A stretch of DNA of 64,000 nt from Thermomonas flagellata. GTDB taxonomy: Bacteria > Pseudomonadota > Gammaproteobacteria > Xanthomonadales > Xanthomonadaceae. The notes under the pieces are model-generated. The model saw only the letters and a list, made by a program, of their open reading frames with translations, made no database searches and was not told the DNA's origin. Shown here in pieces: positions 29,712-37,919 of the stretch. Every line of letters starts with the position of its first letter. Positions within the stretch are counted from its first letter, which is position 1. The stretch covers positions 195,104-259,103 of the forward strand of contig NZ_JAJOZK010000002.1 in the NCBI RefSeq assembly GCF_022419185.1. The letters are read 5' to 3'. Made by a program: the position numbers and the translations under genes.

Positions 29712-29859
29712 GCTGCTGCCATGGCGTTGCGCCGCGCGCCGCCTGCGTCGCAAGACCGAGCACAACGCCGCGTCCGACGCAATGAATCATTCCTGAACCC
29801 AACAGTTTTTTAACCCGAATCTTCACGAACCATCCATGTGGCGGGTGGTCTCATGTGCG

Positions 29860-29986
29860 CAACGGGTGCAACGCCCGTTGCGATGATCACAACCCCTCCC
29901 CTGGTGTGATCACACCGGAGTCCAGGTCCTCCCCAACCTGCGCTCCCCCGGCCCTGCAGCCCTCCCCCTGGCTGCGGGGCTTTTTA
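29860..29986 (+). ncRNA. sX13: sX13-family small RNA (three C-rich-loop hairpins)
   Basis: Within the 344-bp polA-DUF421 gap are three consecutive hairpins with C-rich loops. SL1 has stem TGATCACA/TGTGATCA (29884-29912) and loop ACCCCTCCCCTGG. SL2 has stem CAGGT/ACCTG (29923-29940) and loop CCTCCCCA. SL3 has stem CCCTGCAGCC/GGCTGCGGGG (29952-29979) and loop CTCCCCCT, followed by TTTTT, making it a Rho-independent terminator. This matches the sX13 RNA of Xanthomonas: about 115 nt, three stem-loops with CCCC loops, Hfq-independent, acting on G-rich mRNA sites. From memory, sX13 also lies next to polA. An additional 9-bp hairpin (29858-29882, CGCAACGGG/CCCGTTGCG) is at the 5' side, so the true 5' end is uncertain (29855-29880). 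The 29712-29855 stretch before it shows nothing else recognisable. Confidence 0.8.
29952..29985 (+). terminator. Rho-independent terminator of the sX13-like RNA
   Basis: A ten-pair stem (CCCTGCAGCC / GGCTGCGGGG, one G-T pair) with loop CTCCCCCT, then C and TTTTT at 29981-29985. It is the clearest intrinsic terminator in the window and also forms the third C-rich loop of the RNA. Confidence 0.85.
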
Positions 29987-30055
29987 TTTGCGGCCGTGCT
30001 GGCATCGCCGCGGCGCATCCGGCACAGTGCCGGCCGTCGTTCCCGGGATTCGTCG

Positions 30056-30589
30056 ATGGACGCCGTGCTGCAACTTTCCGCGCCGTGGTGGGTGTTCGTC
30101 CTGCGCGGGGTGGTCATCTATGCCCTGGTGATGGTGCTGGTGCGGCTGTCCGGCAAGCGCGCGATCGGCCAGTTCACCCCGTTCGACCTGGTGCTGCTGA
30201 TCCTGGTCGGCAACGCGGTGCAGAACGGCCTCAACGGCGGCGACAACTCCGTCACCGGCGCGGTCATCCTGGCCGCGACCCTGATGGTGCTGAACTACGC
30301 CGTGGCCTGGGTCACCGCGCGCTCGCCCGCGGCCGAGCGCCTGCTCGAGGGCCGCCCGGTGGTGCTGGCGCACGACGGCGTGGTGTTCTCCGAGATGCTG
30401 GAGCAGGAGTTGGTCAGCCGGCAGGACTTCGAGGAGGCGATGCGGCTCAACGGCATTGCCAACGTGGCCGACATCGGCCTGGCCCTGCTCGAGACCGACG
30501 GCAAGATCAGCGTGCTGCCGCGCCACCGCATCGACGGCGTGGTGCGCGTGCATCCGGCCAGCCGCCGGCGGCGGCGACCGGGGCATTGA
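30056..30589 (+). CDS. DUF421 family membrane protein (YetF/YcaP-like)
   Basis: A 177-residue protein with three N-terminal TM helices (WVFVLRGVVIYALVMVLVRL; FDLVLLILVGNAVQNGL; AVILAATLMVLNYAVAWVT) and the signature RLSGKRAIGQFTPFDLVLLILVGN. A cytoplasmic beta domain follows (PVVLAHDGVVFSEMLEQELVSRQDFEEAMRLNGI, then ALLETDGKISVLPR). This is the DUF421 architecture at full length. The function is unsettled; family members contribute to envelope stress or lipid-related phenotypes. The RRRRR-rich tail looks disordered. Confidence 0.9.
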   Translation: MDAVLQLSAPWWVFVLRGVVIYALVMVLVRLSGKRAIGQFTPFDLVLLILVGNAVQNGLNGGDNSVTGAVILAATLMVLNYAVAWVTARSPAAERLLEGRPVVLAHDGVVFSEMLEQELVSRQDFEEAMRLNGIANVADIGLALLETDGKISVLPRHRIDGVVRVHPASRRRRRPGH

Positions 30590-30734
30590 GGGCGGCTCGG
30601 CGCGCACACGCGCAGGAGGGTGTGCCTGCGCGCGCTCCCGGTCGTGCAATCGCCGGCTTTGCCGGCCATCCCCCTATGCGCGCAGTGACGGAATCCGGCC
30701 CTGCGCCCATGTCCCGAGTGCTGCCGGCGTATGG

Positions 30735-31667
30735 TCACTCCCCCGCCAGCCAGTCGCGCGGGCGCAGGTAGTCGGCCAGGCGCGCTTCCGGGCTGCCGGG
30801 TTCTGGGCTATAGCCGTATTCCCAGCGCGCCAGCGGCGGCAGGCTCATCAGGATGGATTCGGTGCGGCCGCCGCTCTGCAGGCCGAATACGGTGCCACGG
30901 TCGTAGACCAGGTTGAATTCGACGTAGCGGCCGCGGCGGTACAGCTGGAACTGGCGCTCGCGTTCGCCGTAGGCGGTGTCCTTGCGGCGCGCGACGATCG
31001 GCAGGTAGGCGTCGAGGAAGCCGTCGCCGACCGCGCGCAGGTAGGCGAAGTCGCGGGCGAAGTCCTCGCCGAGGTCGTCGAAGAACAGCCCGCCGACGCC
31101 GCGGGTCTCGCCGCGGTGCCTGAGAAAGAAGTACTCGTCGCACCAGCGCTTGTGCGCCGCGTAGCGCGCCTGCCCGCCGAACGGCTCGCACAGCGCGCGC
31201 GCGGTGCGGTGCCAATGCCGCACGTCCTCGTCGAACGGATAGAACGGGGTGAGATCGAAGCCGCCGCCGAACCACCAGGCCACAGTCTGGCCGTCGCGCT
31301 CGGCGCGGAAGTGGCGCACGTTGGCATGGGTGGTGGGCAGGTACGGGTTGCGCGGGTGGAATACCAGCGAGACTCCGACCGCGCGCCAGCCGGCGCCGGC
31401 CAGTTCCGGCCGATGCGCGCTGGCGGAGGGCGGCAGGCGGTCGCCCGCCACGTCGGAGAAGCCGATCCCGGCCTGCTCGAACACCGCGCCCTCGCGCAGC
31501 ACGCGGGTGCGTCCGCCGCCGCGGATGGGCGAGGCATCCGGATCCTTCGTCCAGGCGTCCTCGCCGAAGCGGGCGCCGCCGTCGGCGGCTTCGATCGCCG
31601 CGCAGATGCGGTCCTGCAGGTCGGTGAGGTAGGCGCGGACGGTGTCGAGCGGGGGGATGGCGGTCAT
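30735..31667 (-). CDS. hemF: Oxygen-dependent coproporphyrinogen III oxidase
   Basis: A 310-residue enzyme that oxidatively decarboxylates coproporphyrinogen III to protoporphyrinogen IX. It shows [65 protein letters not shown], the [31 protein letters not shown] block (as separate conserved stretches) and the terminal WEYGY. The start overlaps the hemD stop (ATGA), and a TACAAT box inside hemD lies 6 nt before the ATG, so it may have its own leaderless message as well as read-through. Confidence 0.97.
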   Translation of the reverse strand: MTAIPPLDTVRAYLTDLQDRICAAIEAADGGARFGEDAWTKDPDASPIRGGGRTRVLREGAVFEQAGIGFSDVAGDRLPPSASAHRPELAGAGWRAVGVSLVFHPRNPYLPTTHANVRHFRAERDGQTVAWWFGGGFDLTPFYPFDEDVRHWHRTARALCEPFGGQARYAAHKRWCDEYFFLRHRGETRGVGGLFFDDLGEDFARDFAYLRAVGDGFLDAYLPIVARRKDTAYGERERQFQLYRRGRYVEFNLVYDRGTVFGLQSGGRTESILMSLPPLARWEYGYSPEPGSPEARLADYLRPRDWLAGE

Positions 31668-32473
31668 CTGGGCATTGTAGGCGTGCCATCCGCGGCCATG
31701 CCCAGCAGCGGCAGCGCGGCCTGGACCAGCGCCGGCGGGGTGGGGGCGGCGGCCACTGCAAGGCGGGTGAAGCCGGCGGCGCGGGCGACCTCGGCCAGGC
31801 GGGCGCTGGCTGCCACCACCGGCAGCTGCGGCAGGCGCGCGGCGAGGTCGGGCGGCAGCTGCGCCTGCCACGCCTGCAGCGCCTCGGCGCTGCTCAGCGC
31901 CAGCCACAGCGGCACCGGCGGCACCCAGGCCGCGCGCAGCGCCTGCCAGCGCCGCGCCGGAATCATGCGCGGCTGGCGCGCATACAGGTCGGCGCGCACC
32001 GGGATCGCGCCGCGCGCGCGCAGCGCCGGCAGCAGGCGGTCGCGGCCGCCGCGGCCGGTCAGCAGGCCGATGTGCAGGCCGGCCACGTCCTGCAGCGCGG
32101 GCAGCGCGAGCAGGCCCTCGCTGTCCATCCGCTGCGGCGCAAGCGCGGGGATGCCGATCCGCGCCAGCGCGCGCCGGGTGCTGCTGCCGACCGCCAGCCA
32201 GACCTGCCCGCGGCGGGCGCGCAGCGGGGCGAGCGCGGCGGCGGCCGCGACCGCGTTGGCGCTGGTCACCACCACCCGCGGGCAGGCCAGCGCCTGTGCC
32301 AGCGCCGCGCGCACGGCGGCCTCGCCGGCCGGCACGATCGCAAGCGGCGACAGCGCCAGCAGGCGCCCGCCGGCGCGCGCCGCGGCCCGGCGCAGGCCGG
32401 CGTGCTGTCCGGCCGGGCGCAGCGAGAGCACCGTCCAGCGGGCGGCAGGCGGGGGCGGGGCGGTGGCGGGCAT
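31664..32473 (-). CDS. hemD: Uroporphyrinogen-III synthase (HemD-like)
   Basis: A 269-residue protein with the two-lobed, weakly conserved HemD pattern: [28 protein letters not shown]-type start, [54 protein letters not shown] and a final [16 protein letters not shown]. HemD closes hydroxymethylbilane to uroporphyrinogen III. HemD sequences diverge widely, so the call rests on these motifs and on coupling to hemF by a 4-nt overlap. There is no HemX fusion. Confidence 0.82.
   Translation of the reverse strand: MPATAPPPPAARWTVLSLRPAGQHAGLRRAAARAGGRLLALSPLAIVPAGEAAVRAALAQALACPRVVVTSANAVAAAAALAPLRARRGQVWLAVGSSTRRALARIGIPALAPQRMDSEGLLALPALQDVAGLHIGLLTGRGGRDRLLPALRARGAIPVRADLYARQPRMIPARRWQALRAAWVPPVPLWLALSSAEALQAWQAQLPPDLAARLPQLPVVAASARLAEVARAAGFTRLAVAAAPTPPALVQAALPLLGMAADGTPTMPR
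31674..31679 (-). promoter_or_regulatory. -10 box of internal leaderless promoter for hemF
   Basis: TACAAT on the minus strand, 6 nt before the hemF ATG and inside the 3' end of hemD. Confidence 0.5.
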
Positions 32474-32518
32474 GCGCCGAGCTTGGCACAGGCCGCCATG
32501 CTGCGGCAGGCTGGCGGC

Positions 32519-32977
32519 ATGCCGACCGTGTCCGCCGCCGACCTGCTCGCCTCCCACTTCGACGCCATGCCGCCGGTGCGCGCGCTGCAGCCGCGCGTGC
32601 TCGGCTGGGCGGACGGCCGCCTGCGCTTGGGCGCGCCGCTGGCGGCGAACGTCAACGACAAGGGCTGCGCGTTCGGCGGCAGCCTGGTGTCGCTGATGAC
32701 GATCGCCGGCTGGGGCGTGCTGGCGCTGCGGCTGGCCGAGGCCGGGGTGGAGGCCGACCTCTACGTGGCCGACAGCCGGGTGCGCTACCTCAAGCCGGTG
32801 TACGAGGACCTGCAAGTGGAGGCGGCCGCCGAGGATCCTGCGGCCGCCGCGGCGCTGGCGGCCCAGGTGCGTGCCCACGGCCGCGCCGGACTGCGCGTGC
32901 GCGCGCAGGTGCGGCTGGCCGATGGCGCGGTCGCCGCCGTCCTCGATGCCCGCTACGTGGCGATCGCGCGCGGCTGA
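32519..32977 (+). CDS. YiiD C-terminal domain thioesterase
   Basis: A 152-residue hot-dog fold protein. [27 protein letters not shown] (helix region) and [20 protein letters not shown] match the putative thioesterase domain at the C-terminus of YiiD, here without the acetyltransferase part. An ATG seven codons upstream is an alternative start. Divergent from hemD by 45 bp. Acyl-CoA or acyl-ACP hydrolysis is a family inference; the substrate is unknown. Confidence 0.85.
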   Translation: MPTVSAADLLASHFDAMPPVRALQPRVLGWADGRLRLGAPLAANVNDKGCAFGGSLVSLMTIAGWGVLALRLAEAGVEADLYVADSRVRYLKPVYEDLQVEAAAEDPAAAAALAAQVRAHGRAGLRVRAQVRLADGAVAAVLDARYVAIARG

Positions 32978-33022
32978 GGCGGGCGCCGGGTTAGCATGCA
33001 GGCCCCGACCGGAGCGCCCGCG

Positions 33023-33442
33023 ATGCCCCGCCTGCTGCTGCGTTGCCTGCTGCTGTGCTGCCTGGCCCTGCTGGCCGGCTGCCCGAAGTCCGCCAGCCGC
33101 GGCAGTGCGCTGGATGAAGCGCAGTACGCGTGGTCGGCGGCGATCCGCTGGGGCGACTTCGAGGGCGCGTGGAACCTGGTCGATCCGGAGGTGCGGCGCG
33201 CGCATCCGCTGACCGACCTCGACCTGTCGCGCTACGGCCAGATCCAGATCTCCAGCTACCGCGAGCTGGGCGCCAGCGTGCGCCCGGACGGCGACGTGGT
33301 GCGCGACATCGAGATCGGGGTGATCAACCGCCACACCCTGGTCGAGCGCACCGTGCGCTACCGCGAGCACTGGCACTACGACCCGCAGGGCAAGGCCTGG
33401 TGGCAGATGAGCGGGCTGCCCGACCTGTGGGGCGAGCGCTGA
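33023..33442 (+). CDS. Hypothetical lipoprotein
   Basis: A 139-residue protein with a signal peptide and lipobox LLAGC (LCCLALLAGCPKS). The mature part is acidic/aromatic, with WSAAIRWGDFEGAWNLVDPE, ISSYRELGASVRPDGDVVRDIEIGVINRHT and a terminal WHYDPQGKAWWQMSGLPDLW, which has the shape of a small NTF2-like/DUF4440-type beta-alpha domain. The first ATG at 32996 would place the signal too far inside, so I use 33023. No specific function was recognised. Confidence 0.78.
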   Translation: MPRLLLRCLLLCCLALLAGCPKSASRGSALDEAQYAWSAAIRWGDFEGAWNLVDPEVRRAHPLTDLDLSRYGQIQISSYRELGASVRPDGDVVRDIEIGVINRHTLVERTVRYREHWHYDPQGKAWWQMSGLPDLWGER

Positions 33443-33460
33443 GCCTCCCGGCGCGCGCGC

Positions 33461-33466
33461 TACAAT
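33461..33466 (+). promoter_or_regulatory. -10 box upstream of the rhodanese gene
   Basis: TACAAT after a (GC)n run. A start about 7 nt downstream would give a leader of about 44 nt to the GTG at 33517, so this one is not leaderless. Confidence 0.4.
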
Positions 33467-33516
33467 CCGCGCCCCTCCCGCGCCCCGCGCGCGCCCGTGC
33501 CGCCGAGCCTGCCGCC

Positions 33517-33954
33517 GTGACCCTCGCCGAACTGATCGCCTTCGCCGGCCGCCATCCCTACCTGTCGCTGGCACTGGCCGGCCTGACCGTGGCCATCGTC
33601 TACAACGAGATCGCCGGGCGCCTGTCCGGCATCCGCCGGATCGGCCCGGCCGAGCTGACCGCGATGATCAACCACGGCAACGCGCTGGTGGTGGACGTGC
33701 GCAGCCCGGCGGAGTTCGAGAAGGGCCACATCGCCGGCTCGCGCAACGTGCAGATGAGCCAGTTCGATCCGGAGAACAAGGCGCTGGCGCCGGCGCGCGA
33801 ACTGCCGGTGGTGATGGTGTGCCGGGTCGGGCAGACCGCGAGCGTCGCCGCCGCGCGCCTGCGCAAGGCCGGCTTCAGCAACGTGGCGGTGCTGGAGGGC
33901 GGCATCCACGCCTGGCAGGGCGCCGACCTGCCGCTGGTCAAGGGCCGGCGCTGA
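33517..33954 (+). CDS. Membrane-anchored rhodanese-like protein (YibN type)
   Basis: A 145-residue protein starting at GTG. An N-terminal TM anchor (YLSLALAGLTVAIVYNEIA, about 13-31) is followed by one rhodanese domain: ALVVDVRSPAEFEKGHIAGSRNV, the active Cys in VMVCRVGQTASVAA, and VLEGGIHAWQGADLP. The YibN position just before secB is conserved in gammaproteobacteria. A sulfurtransferase activity is possible; more recent work on YibN points to the inner membrane and translocation machinery, which would fit secB. Confidence 0.9.
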   Translation: MTLAELIAFAGRHPYLSLALAGLTVAIVYNEIAGRLSGIRRIGPAELTAMINHGNALVVDVRSPAEFEKGHIAGSRNVQMSQFDPENKALAPARELPVVMVCRVGQTASVAAARLRKAGFSNVAVLEGGIHAWQGADLPLVKGRR

Positions 33955-33996
33955 GGCCGGCGGTCGGGCCGGCGCGGCCGCGGCGCCGGGCCGTGC

Positions 33997-34002
33997 GATA
34001 AT
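33997..34002 (+). promoter_or_regulatory. -10 box upstream of secB
   Basis: GATAAT between the rhodanese gene and secB; a start 6-7 nt downstream would give a 5' leader of about 60 nt. Confidence 0.45.
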
Positions 34003-34068
34003 CCCGCCCCTGTTCGCGGTCCCGTTCCGTTCATCCTGCGCCGCGCGGCGCATCCACTGGAGTCCCCG

Positions 34069-34605
34069 ATGTCCGACGAAACCCTCAATGGCGGCGCGCC
34101 CGTCGCCGACGCCCAGCCGCAGCCGGCCGGCCCGACCTTCGCGGTCGAGAAGCTGTACGTGAAGGACCTGTCCTTCGAAGTCCCCGGCGCGCCGCAGGTG
34201 TTCACCGAACAGGGCCAGCCGGACCTGCAGATGAAGCTGGCGCAGAAGGTGCAGCGCCTGAACGAGGCCGCCTACGAGGTCAGCCTGGGCATCACCCTGA
34301 CCTGCACCCTGAACGGCAAGACCGCCTACCTGGCGGAGATCGAGCAGGCCGGCGTGTTCATCCTGGCCGGGTTCGACGAGCAGACCGTGGACGCGCTGCT
34401 GGGCATCCAGTGCGCCAGCATCCTCTACCCCTACGCCGGCGCCGCGCTCGGCCAGCTGGTGCAGTCCGGCGGCTTCCCGCCGTTCCCGCTGCAGCCGATC
34501 AACTTCGAGGGGCTGTACGCCGAGACCCTGCGCCAGCGCGCCGCGCAGCGGCAGGGCCAGGGCGACGCCGGGCTGGCCGGCACCGAGACCGCGGGCAACG
34601 CCTGA
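34069..34605 (+). CDS. secB: Protein-export chaperone SecB
   Basis: A 178-residue cytosolic chaperone that keeps preproteins unfolded and passes them to Sec[52 protein letters not shown]-type strands, [23 protein letters not shown] and [17 protein letters not shown] are hallmark SecB stretches. The Ala/Gln-rich C-terminal tail is slightly long. It is followed after 10 bp by gpsA, the conserved secB-gpsA order. Confidence 0.97.
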   Translation: MSDETLNGGAPVADAQPQPAGPTFAVEKLYVKDLSFEVPGAPQVFTEQGQPDLQMKLAQKVQRLNEAAYEVSLGITLTCTLNGKTAYLAEIEQAGVFILAGFDEQTVDALLGIQCASILYPYAGAALGQLVQSGGFPPFPLQPINFEGLYAETLRQRAAQRQGQGDAGLAGTETAGNA

Positions 34606-34615
34606 GCCGGCGCGG

Positions 34616-35647
34616 ATGGCTGCCGGCACGCCGACCGTCGCGGTGCTCGGCGCGGGCTCCTGGGGCACCGCGCTGGCCGCGCTGATCGCGCGCCACGGCC
34701 ATCCCACCGTGCTGTGGGGCCGCGACCCGGAGACGGTCGCGGCCATCGCCGGGCGCGGCGAGAACCCGCGCTACCTGCCCGGGATCGCGCTGCCGCCCGC
34801 GCTGCGCGCCACCAGCGCACTGCCGGAGGCACTGGCCGAGGCCGGCCTGGTGCTGGTGGTGGTGCCCTCGCATGCGTTCGCCGAGACCCTGCGCGCGCTC
34901 GCCCCGCTGCGGCCGCCGGCGGCCGGGGTGGCATGGGCGACCAAGGGCTTCGAGCCCGGCAGCGGGCGCTTCCTGCATGAGGTCGCCGCCGCCGAACTCG
35001 GCGCGGACGTGCCGCTGGCGGTGGTCACCGGCCCGTCGTTCGCGCTGGAGGTCGCGCGCGGGCTGCCGACCGCGCTGACCGTGCATTCGGAGGACGCCGC
35101 GTTCGCGCAGCGGGTCGCCGACCTGCTGCACGGCCCGGCGTTCCGCGCCTACACCGGCGACGATCTGCTCGGCGCCGAGTTGGGCGGCGCGATGAAGAAC
35201 GTGCTGGCGGTCGCCACCGGGGTGGCCGACGGCATGGGCCTGGGGCTGAACGCGCGCGCCGGCCTGATCACCCGCGGCCTGAACGAGATGTTGCGCCTGA
35301 ACCTCGCCATCGGCGGCCGTCCGGAGACGCTGATGGGCCTGGCCGGGCTGGGCGACCTGGTGCTGACCTGCACCGGCGACCTGTCGCGCAACCGCCGCCT
35401 CGGGCTGGCGCTCGGGCGCGGCGCCAGCATCGCCGAGGCGGTGCGCGAGATCGGCCAGGTGGTGGAATCCATCCAGACCGCGGACGAGGTCATGCGCCAG
35501 GCCGAGCGCCACGGCGTGGAGCTGCCGATCTCCAGCCACGTGCGCGACGTGCTGCACGGGCGGATCACCCCGGCCGAGGGCCTGCGGCGGCTGATGGCGC
35601 GCGAGCGCAAGCCGGAATACCCCAGCGGCCTGTTCGGCGGCCACTGA
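34616..35647 (+). CDS. gpsA: Glycerol-3-phosphate dehydrogenase [NAD(P)+]
   Basis: A 343-residue enzyme that makes sn-glycerol-3-phosphate for phospholipid synthesis. Features are [22 protein letters not shown] (Rossmann), [11 protein letters not shown], the catalytic Lys in [50 protein letters not shown] (catalytic Lys) and [21 protein letters not shown]. Length is normal. It probably shares a transcript with secB. Confidence 0.97.
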   Translation: MAAGTPTVAVLGAGSWGTALAALIARHGHPTVLWGRDPETVAAIAGRGENPRYLPGIALPPALRATSALPEALAEAGLVLVVVPSHAFAETLRALAPLRPPAAGVAWATKGFEPGSGRFLHEVAAAELGADVPLAVVTGPSFALEVARGLPTALTVHSEDAAFAQRVADLLHGPAFRAYTGDDLLGAELGGAMKNVLAVATGVADGMGLGLNARAGLITRGLNEMLRLNLAIGGRPETLMGLAGLGDLVLTCTGDLSRNRRLGLALGRGASIAEAVREIGQVVESIQTADEVMRQAERHGVELPISSHVRDVLHGRITPAEGLRRLMARERKPEYPSGLFGGH

Positions 35648-35787
35648 CGCGCCGCCGGGCGTGCCTGCTGCTGGCCCGGAGCGGCCGCTTCACCCCAGCC
35701 GTGCGCGCCTGCACCGCGATGCGACCGGACCGCTGCCGGGCCAGGGCGGCGGTCGGCCCGCTGCCATTCGTACCAAATGGCCGGCCC

Positions 35788-35823
35788 GGAAAAGGCGGTG
35801 CCCGGCCTTGCGGCCGGGCACCG
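35788..35823 (-). terminator. Rho-independent terminator of the ax21-like gene
   Basis: Read on the minus strand: a perfect 12-bp stem (CGGTGCCCGGCC / GGCCGGGCACCG, 35796-35823) with loop of 4 nt, then CC and TTTT (35790-35793). It lies about 85 nt after the stop of the ax21-like gene. The rest of 35648-35906 shows no gene. Confidence 0.75.
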
Positions 35824-35906
35824 GTGTCGGGCGGAGGGGGACTGCCGCTCGACCGAGGGGCGCGACGCCGGGACAGGAACCGGCGGCCGCGCCCTTTTCG
35901 AGGCGC

Positions 35907-36473
35907 TTACCAGGTCAGGCGCGGGCCGACCATCCACTGGGTGTCGCCACCCTTGGCCAGCTTGACGTCCGCGGCCACGCCCCAGTTCGGGTTGAACTTG
36001 ACCTGGGCGCCGAGGCGGCCGTAGACCTCGCCGCTGATCTTGTGGCCGTCCTCGTAGCCGAGCAGGGCATAGCCCTCCAGCTGCGGCAGCAGGGCCGAGC
36101 GCACACCGCCCTCGACGCTGTAGCCGTCGTACGACGGGCCGCCGTGGTGGCCCTTGTACTTGTCGTAGGCCACGTCGGCCACGAAGTCGGTGTTCTGCGA
36201 GATCGCGGTGTTGTAGCCCGCGCCCAGCCGCCACTGGTCGTAGCCGGTGCTGGTGTGCTTGATGTCCTGGTTGGCGTAGCTGCCGAACAGGAACACGTTT
36301 GGGTGGACCGCGACCGAGCCGTTCAGGCCCCAGCCGTCGGCATCGCCGGACTTGGTGTTGGTGTAGGCGTAGTTGCCCTGCACGTAGTTGTAGGACAGCC
36401 CGTCGGCCGCGGAGGCGGCGAACGGCAGGGCGGCCAGCAGGGCCAGGGCCAGCATGGAGCGCTTGGTGGTCAT
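35907..36473 (-). CDS. Ax21-family outer-membrane beta-barrel protein
   Basis: A 188-residue protein. The signal peptide SMLALALLAALPFAASA is followed by ADGLSYNYVQGNYAYTNT, GDADGWGLNGSVAVHPNVFLF, GSYANQDIKHT and a C-terminal strand ending PRLTW, i.e. an eight-stranded barrel with terminal aromatic. The start of the mature protein is nearly that of Xanthomonas Ax21 (Omp1X-like). Claims that Ax21 is a secreted quorum/immune signal were withdrawn, so I call only the outer-membrane protein family. The gene has a 9-bp hairpin in its likely 5' leader and a strong terminator, the layout of a highly expressed monocistronic gene. Confidence 0.88.
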   Translation of the reverse strand: MTTKRSMLALALLAALPFAASAADGLSYNYVQGNYAYTNTKSGDADGWGLNGSVAVHPNVFLFGSYANQDIKHTSTGYDQWRLGAGYNTAISQNTDFVADVAYDKYKGHHGGPSYDGYSVEGGVRSALLPQLEGYALLGYEDGHKISGEVYGRLGAQVKFNPNWGVAADVKLAKGGDTQWMVGPRLTW

Positions 36474-36509
36474 GGGGGAGACCTCGCTTCGGTTGTTGTG
36501 TTGTTGTGG

Positions 36510-36534
36510 CACGCCGCCGTGGGGTGGCGGCGTG
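36510..36534 (-). promoter_or_regulatory. Hairpin in the 5' leader of the ax21-like gene
   Basis: A perfect inverted repeat CACGCCGCC / GGCGGCGTG with a 7-nt loop, about 37 nt upstream of the ATG. Between it and the start lies an unstructured CAACAA-rich stretch and the GAGGTC ribosome region. It may protect the mRNA 5' side, as in other outer-membrane protein messages. The AT-rich stretch at 36565-36600 upstream is the probable promoter region. Confidence 0.45.
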
Positions 36535-36628
36535 GGGCGCATTCTCGGCGCGCCGTTGCAACCGGCGATGAATACAAAACTTTTCGGTACAGGAACTATT
36601 CGGGTCCAGCGCGGTCGTGCCCCGGGCC

Positions 36629-37108
36629 TCAGCCGCCGCCGGCGTAGCCGTGCTGGCGCCAGGCCTCGAACACCATCACCGCCACCGCGTTGGACAGGTT
36701 GAGGCTGCGGTTGTGCGGGCGCATCGGCAGCCGCAGCCGCTGCGCCGCGGGGATCGCCGCCAGCACGTCCTCCGGCAAGCCGCGGCTCTCGCTGCCGAAC
36801 AGGAAGGCATCGCCGGCGGCGAAGCGCGGCGCGTCGAAGCGCACCTGCCCGCGCGTGCTCAGAGCGTACACGCGCACCGGCGCACCGGTGGCAGCGGCGA
36901 TCGCCGTCAGCGCGGCCGGCAGGTCGGGGTGGACCTGCACCTGCGCGTATTCGTGGTAGTCCAGCCCGGCGCGGCGCAGCAGGCGGTCCTCGAGCACGAA
37001 GCCGAGCGGCTGCACCAGGTGCAGGCGGGCGCCGGTGTTGGCGCACAGCCGGATCACGTTGCCGGTGTTGGGCGGGATCTCCGGCCGGTGCAGGATGACG
37101 TGGAACAT
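36629..37108 (-). CDS. trmL: tRNA (cytidine/uridine-34-2'-O)-methyltransferase TrmL
   Basis: A 159-residue SPOUT-class methyltransferase for the wobble ribose of tRNA-Leu. It has MFHVILHRPEIPPNTGNVIRLCANTGARLHLV, FLFGSESRGLPEDVLA and the knot LRLPMRPHNRSLNLSNAVAVMVFEAWRQ (in separate conserved segments), matching YibK. Length is normal. The short-chain dehydrogenase gene lies 13 bp upstream on the same strand, so the two may be co-transcribed. Confidence 0.95.
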   Translation of the reverse strand: MFHVILHRPEIPPNTGNVIRLCANTGARLHLVQPLGFVLEDRLLRRAGLDYHEYAQVQVHPDLPAALTAIAAATGAPVRVYALSTRGQVRFDAPRFAAGDAFLFGSESRGLPEDVLAAIPAAQRLRLPMRPHNRSLNLSNAVAVMVFEAWRQHGYAGGG

Positions 37109-37121
37109 CCGCGCGCGCGGC

Positions 37122-37823
37122 TCACCACGGCAGCGGCTGGCCCTGCCAGTCGAGGAAGGCGCCGGACTGCGCCGGCGTCGCCGCCGCGATCACCTCCAGC
37201 AGGCCGGCCACCGCATCGCGGGCGGCCAGCGGCGCCTGCGGCCCGCCCATGTCGGTCTGCACCCAGCCCGGATGCAGCTGCAGCACCACGATGCCGCGCG
37301 GCGCCAGCGCCCGCGCCAGCTGCGCGCCGAGCATGTTGAGCGCGGCCTTGCCGGTGCAGTAGCTGGGCGTGCCGAAGCGGTCCACCCGTGCGATCGACCC
37401 CAGCTGCGAGCTCAAATTGGCCACGGTCGCGCCGTCGCGCAGCTGCGGCGCCAGCGCCTGGGCGAGCAGGAACGGGCCGACCGCGTTCACCCGCAGGCTG
37501 TGCTCCAGCGCGGCTTGGGTGACCGCGCCGAAGCGTTCGCCCGCATGCAGCACGCCGGCGTTGTTGACGAGCAGGTCGAGGGGGGCGCCGTCCAGCACCA
37601 GCGCCAGCTCGCGCACCAGTTCCGCGCGTGCGCCCTCGCTGGCGACGTCCAGCGGCAGCACGTGCAGCCGGCCCGGATGTGCGGCGGCCAGCGCGGTCAG
37701 CGCATCCGCGGCGGCCGGGCGCCGGCAGGTGGCGATCACCGCATCGCCGCGCGCCAGCAGCTGGCGGGTGAATTCCAGACCGAGGCCGCGGTTGGCACCG
37801 GTGACGAGGACCCGGGCGGACAT
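37122..37823 (-). CDS. Short-chain dehydrogenase/reductase
   Basis: A 233-residue classical SDR. The cofactor loop is VTGANRGLGLEFTRQLL, the NNAGVLHAGERFG motif follows, Ser is in ANLSSQLGSI, and the catalytic Tyr/Lys in YCTGKAALN are kept. The C-terminus is compact. It resembles the sniffer/CsgA-like SDR group; the substrate is unknown. Divergent from the M16 peptidase gene, with 96 bp between starts. Confidence 0.88.
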   Translation of the reverse strand: MSARVLVTGANRGLGLEFTRQLLARGDAVIATCRRPAAADALTALAAAHPGRLHVLPLDVASEGARAELVRELALVLDGAPLDLLVNNAGVLHAGERFGAVTQAALEHSLRVNAVGPFLLAQALAPQLRDGATVANLSSQLGSIARVDRFGTPSYCTGKAALNMLGAQLARALAPRGIVVLQLHPGWVQTDMGGPQAPLAARDAVAGLLEVIAAATPAQSGAFLDWQGQPLPW

Positions 37824-37919
37824 GAACGCGAGACTCCCGGCAGTGGCTTTAGGCCTAGTGTATCGGCGCGCCTGCGCCCATAACATCCGGCCATCGCCCA
37901 TCCCGTTCCGGAGTCGCGC

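Noticed and set aside
26592-29765. A 1057-codon open frame antisense to polA
   Set aside because: Low-complexity His/Gln/Arg-rich translation with no motif; the real gene is the terminal 94-codon DUF2782 lipoprotein.
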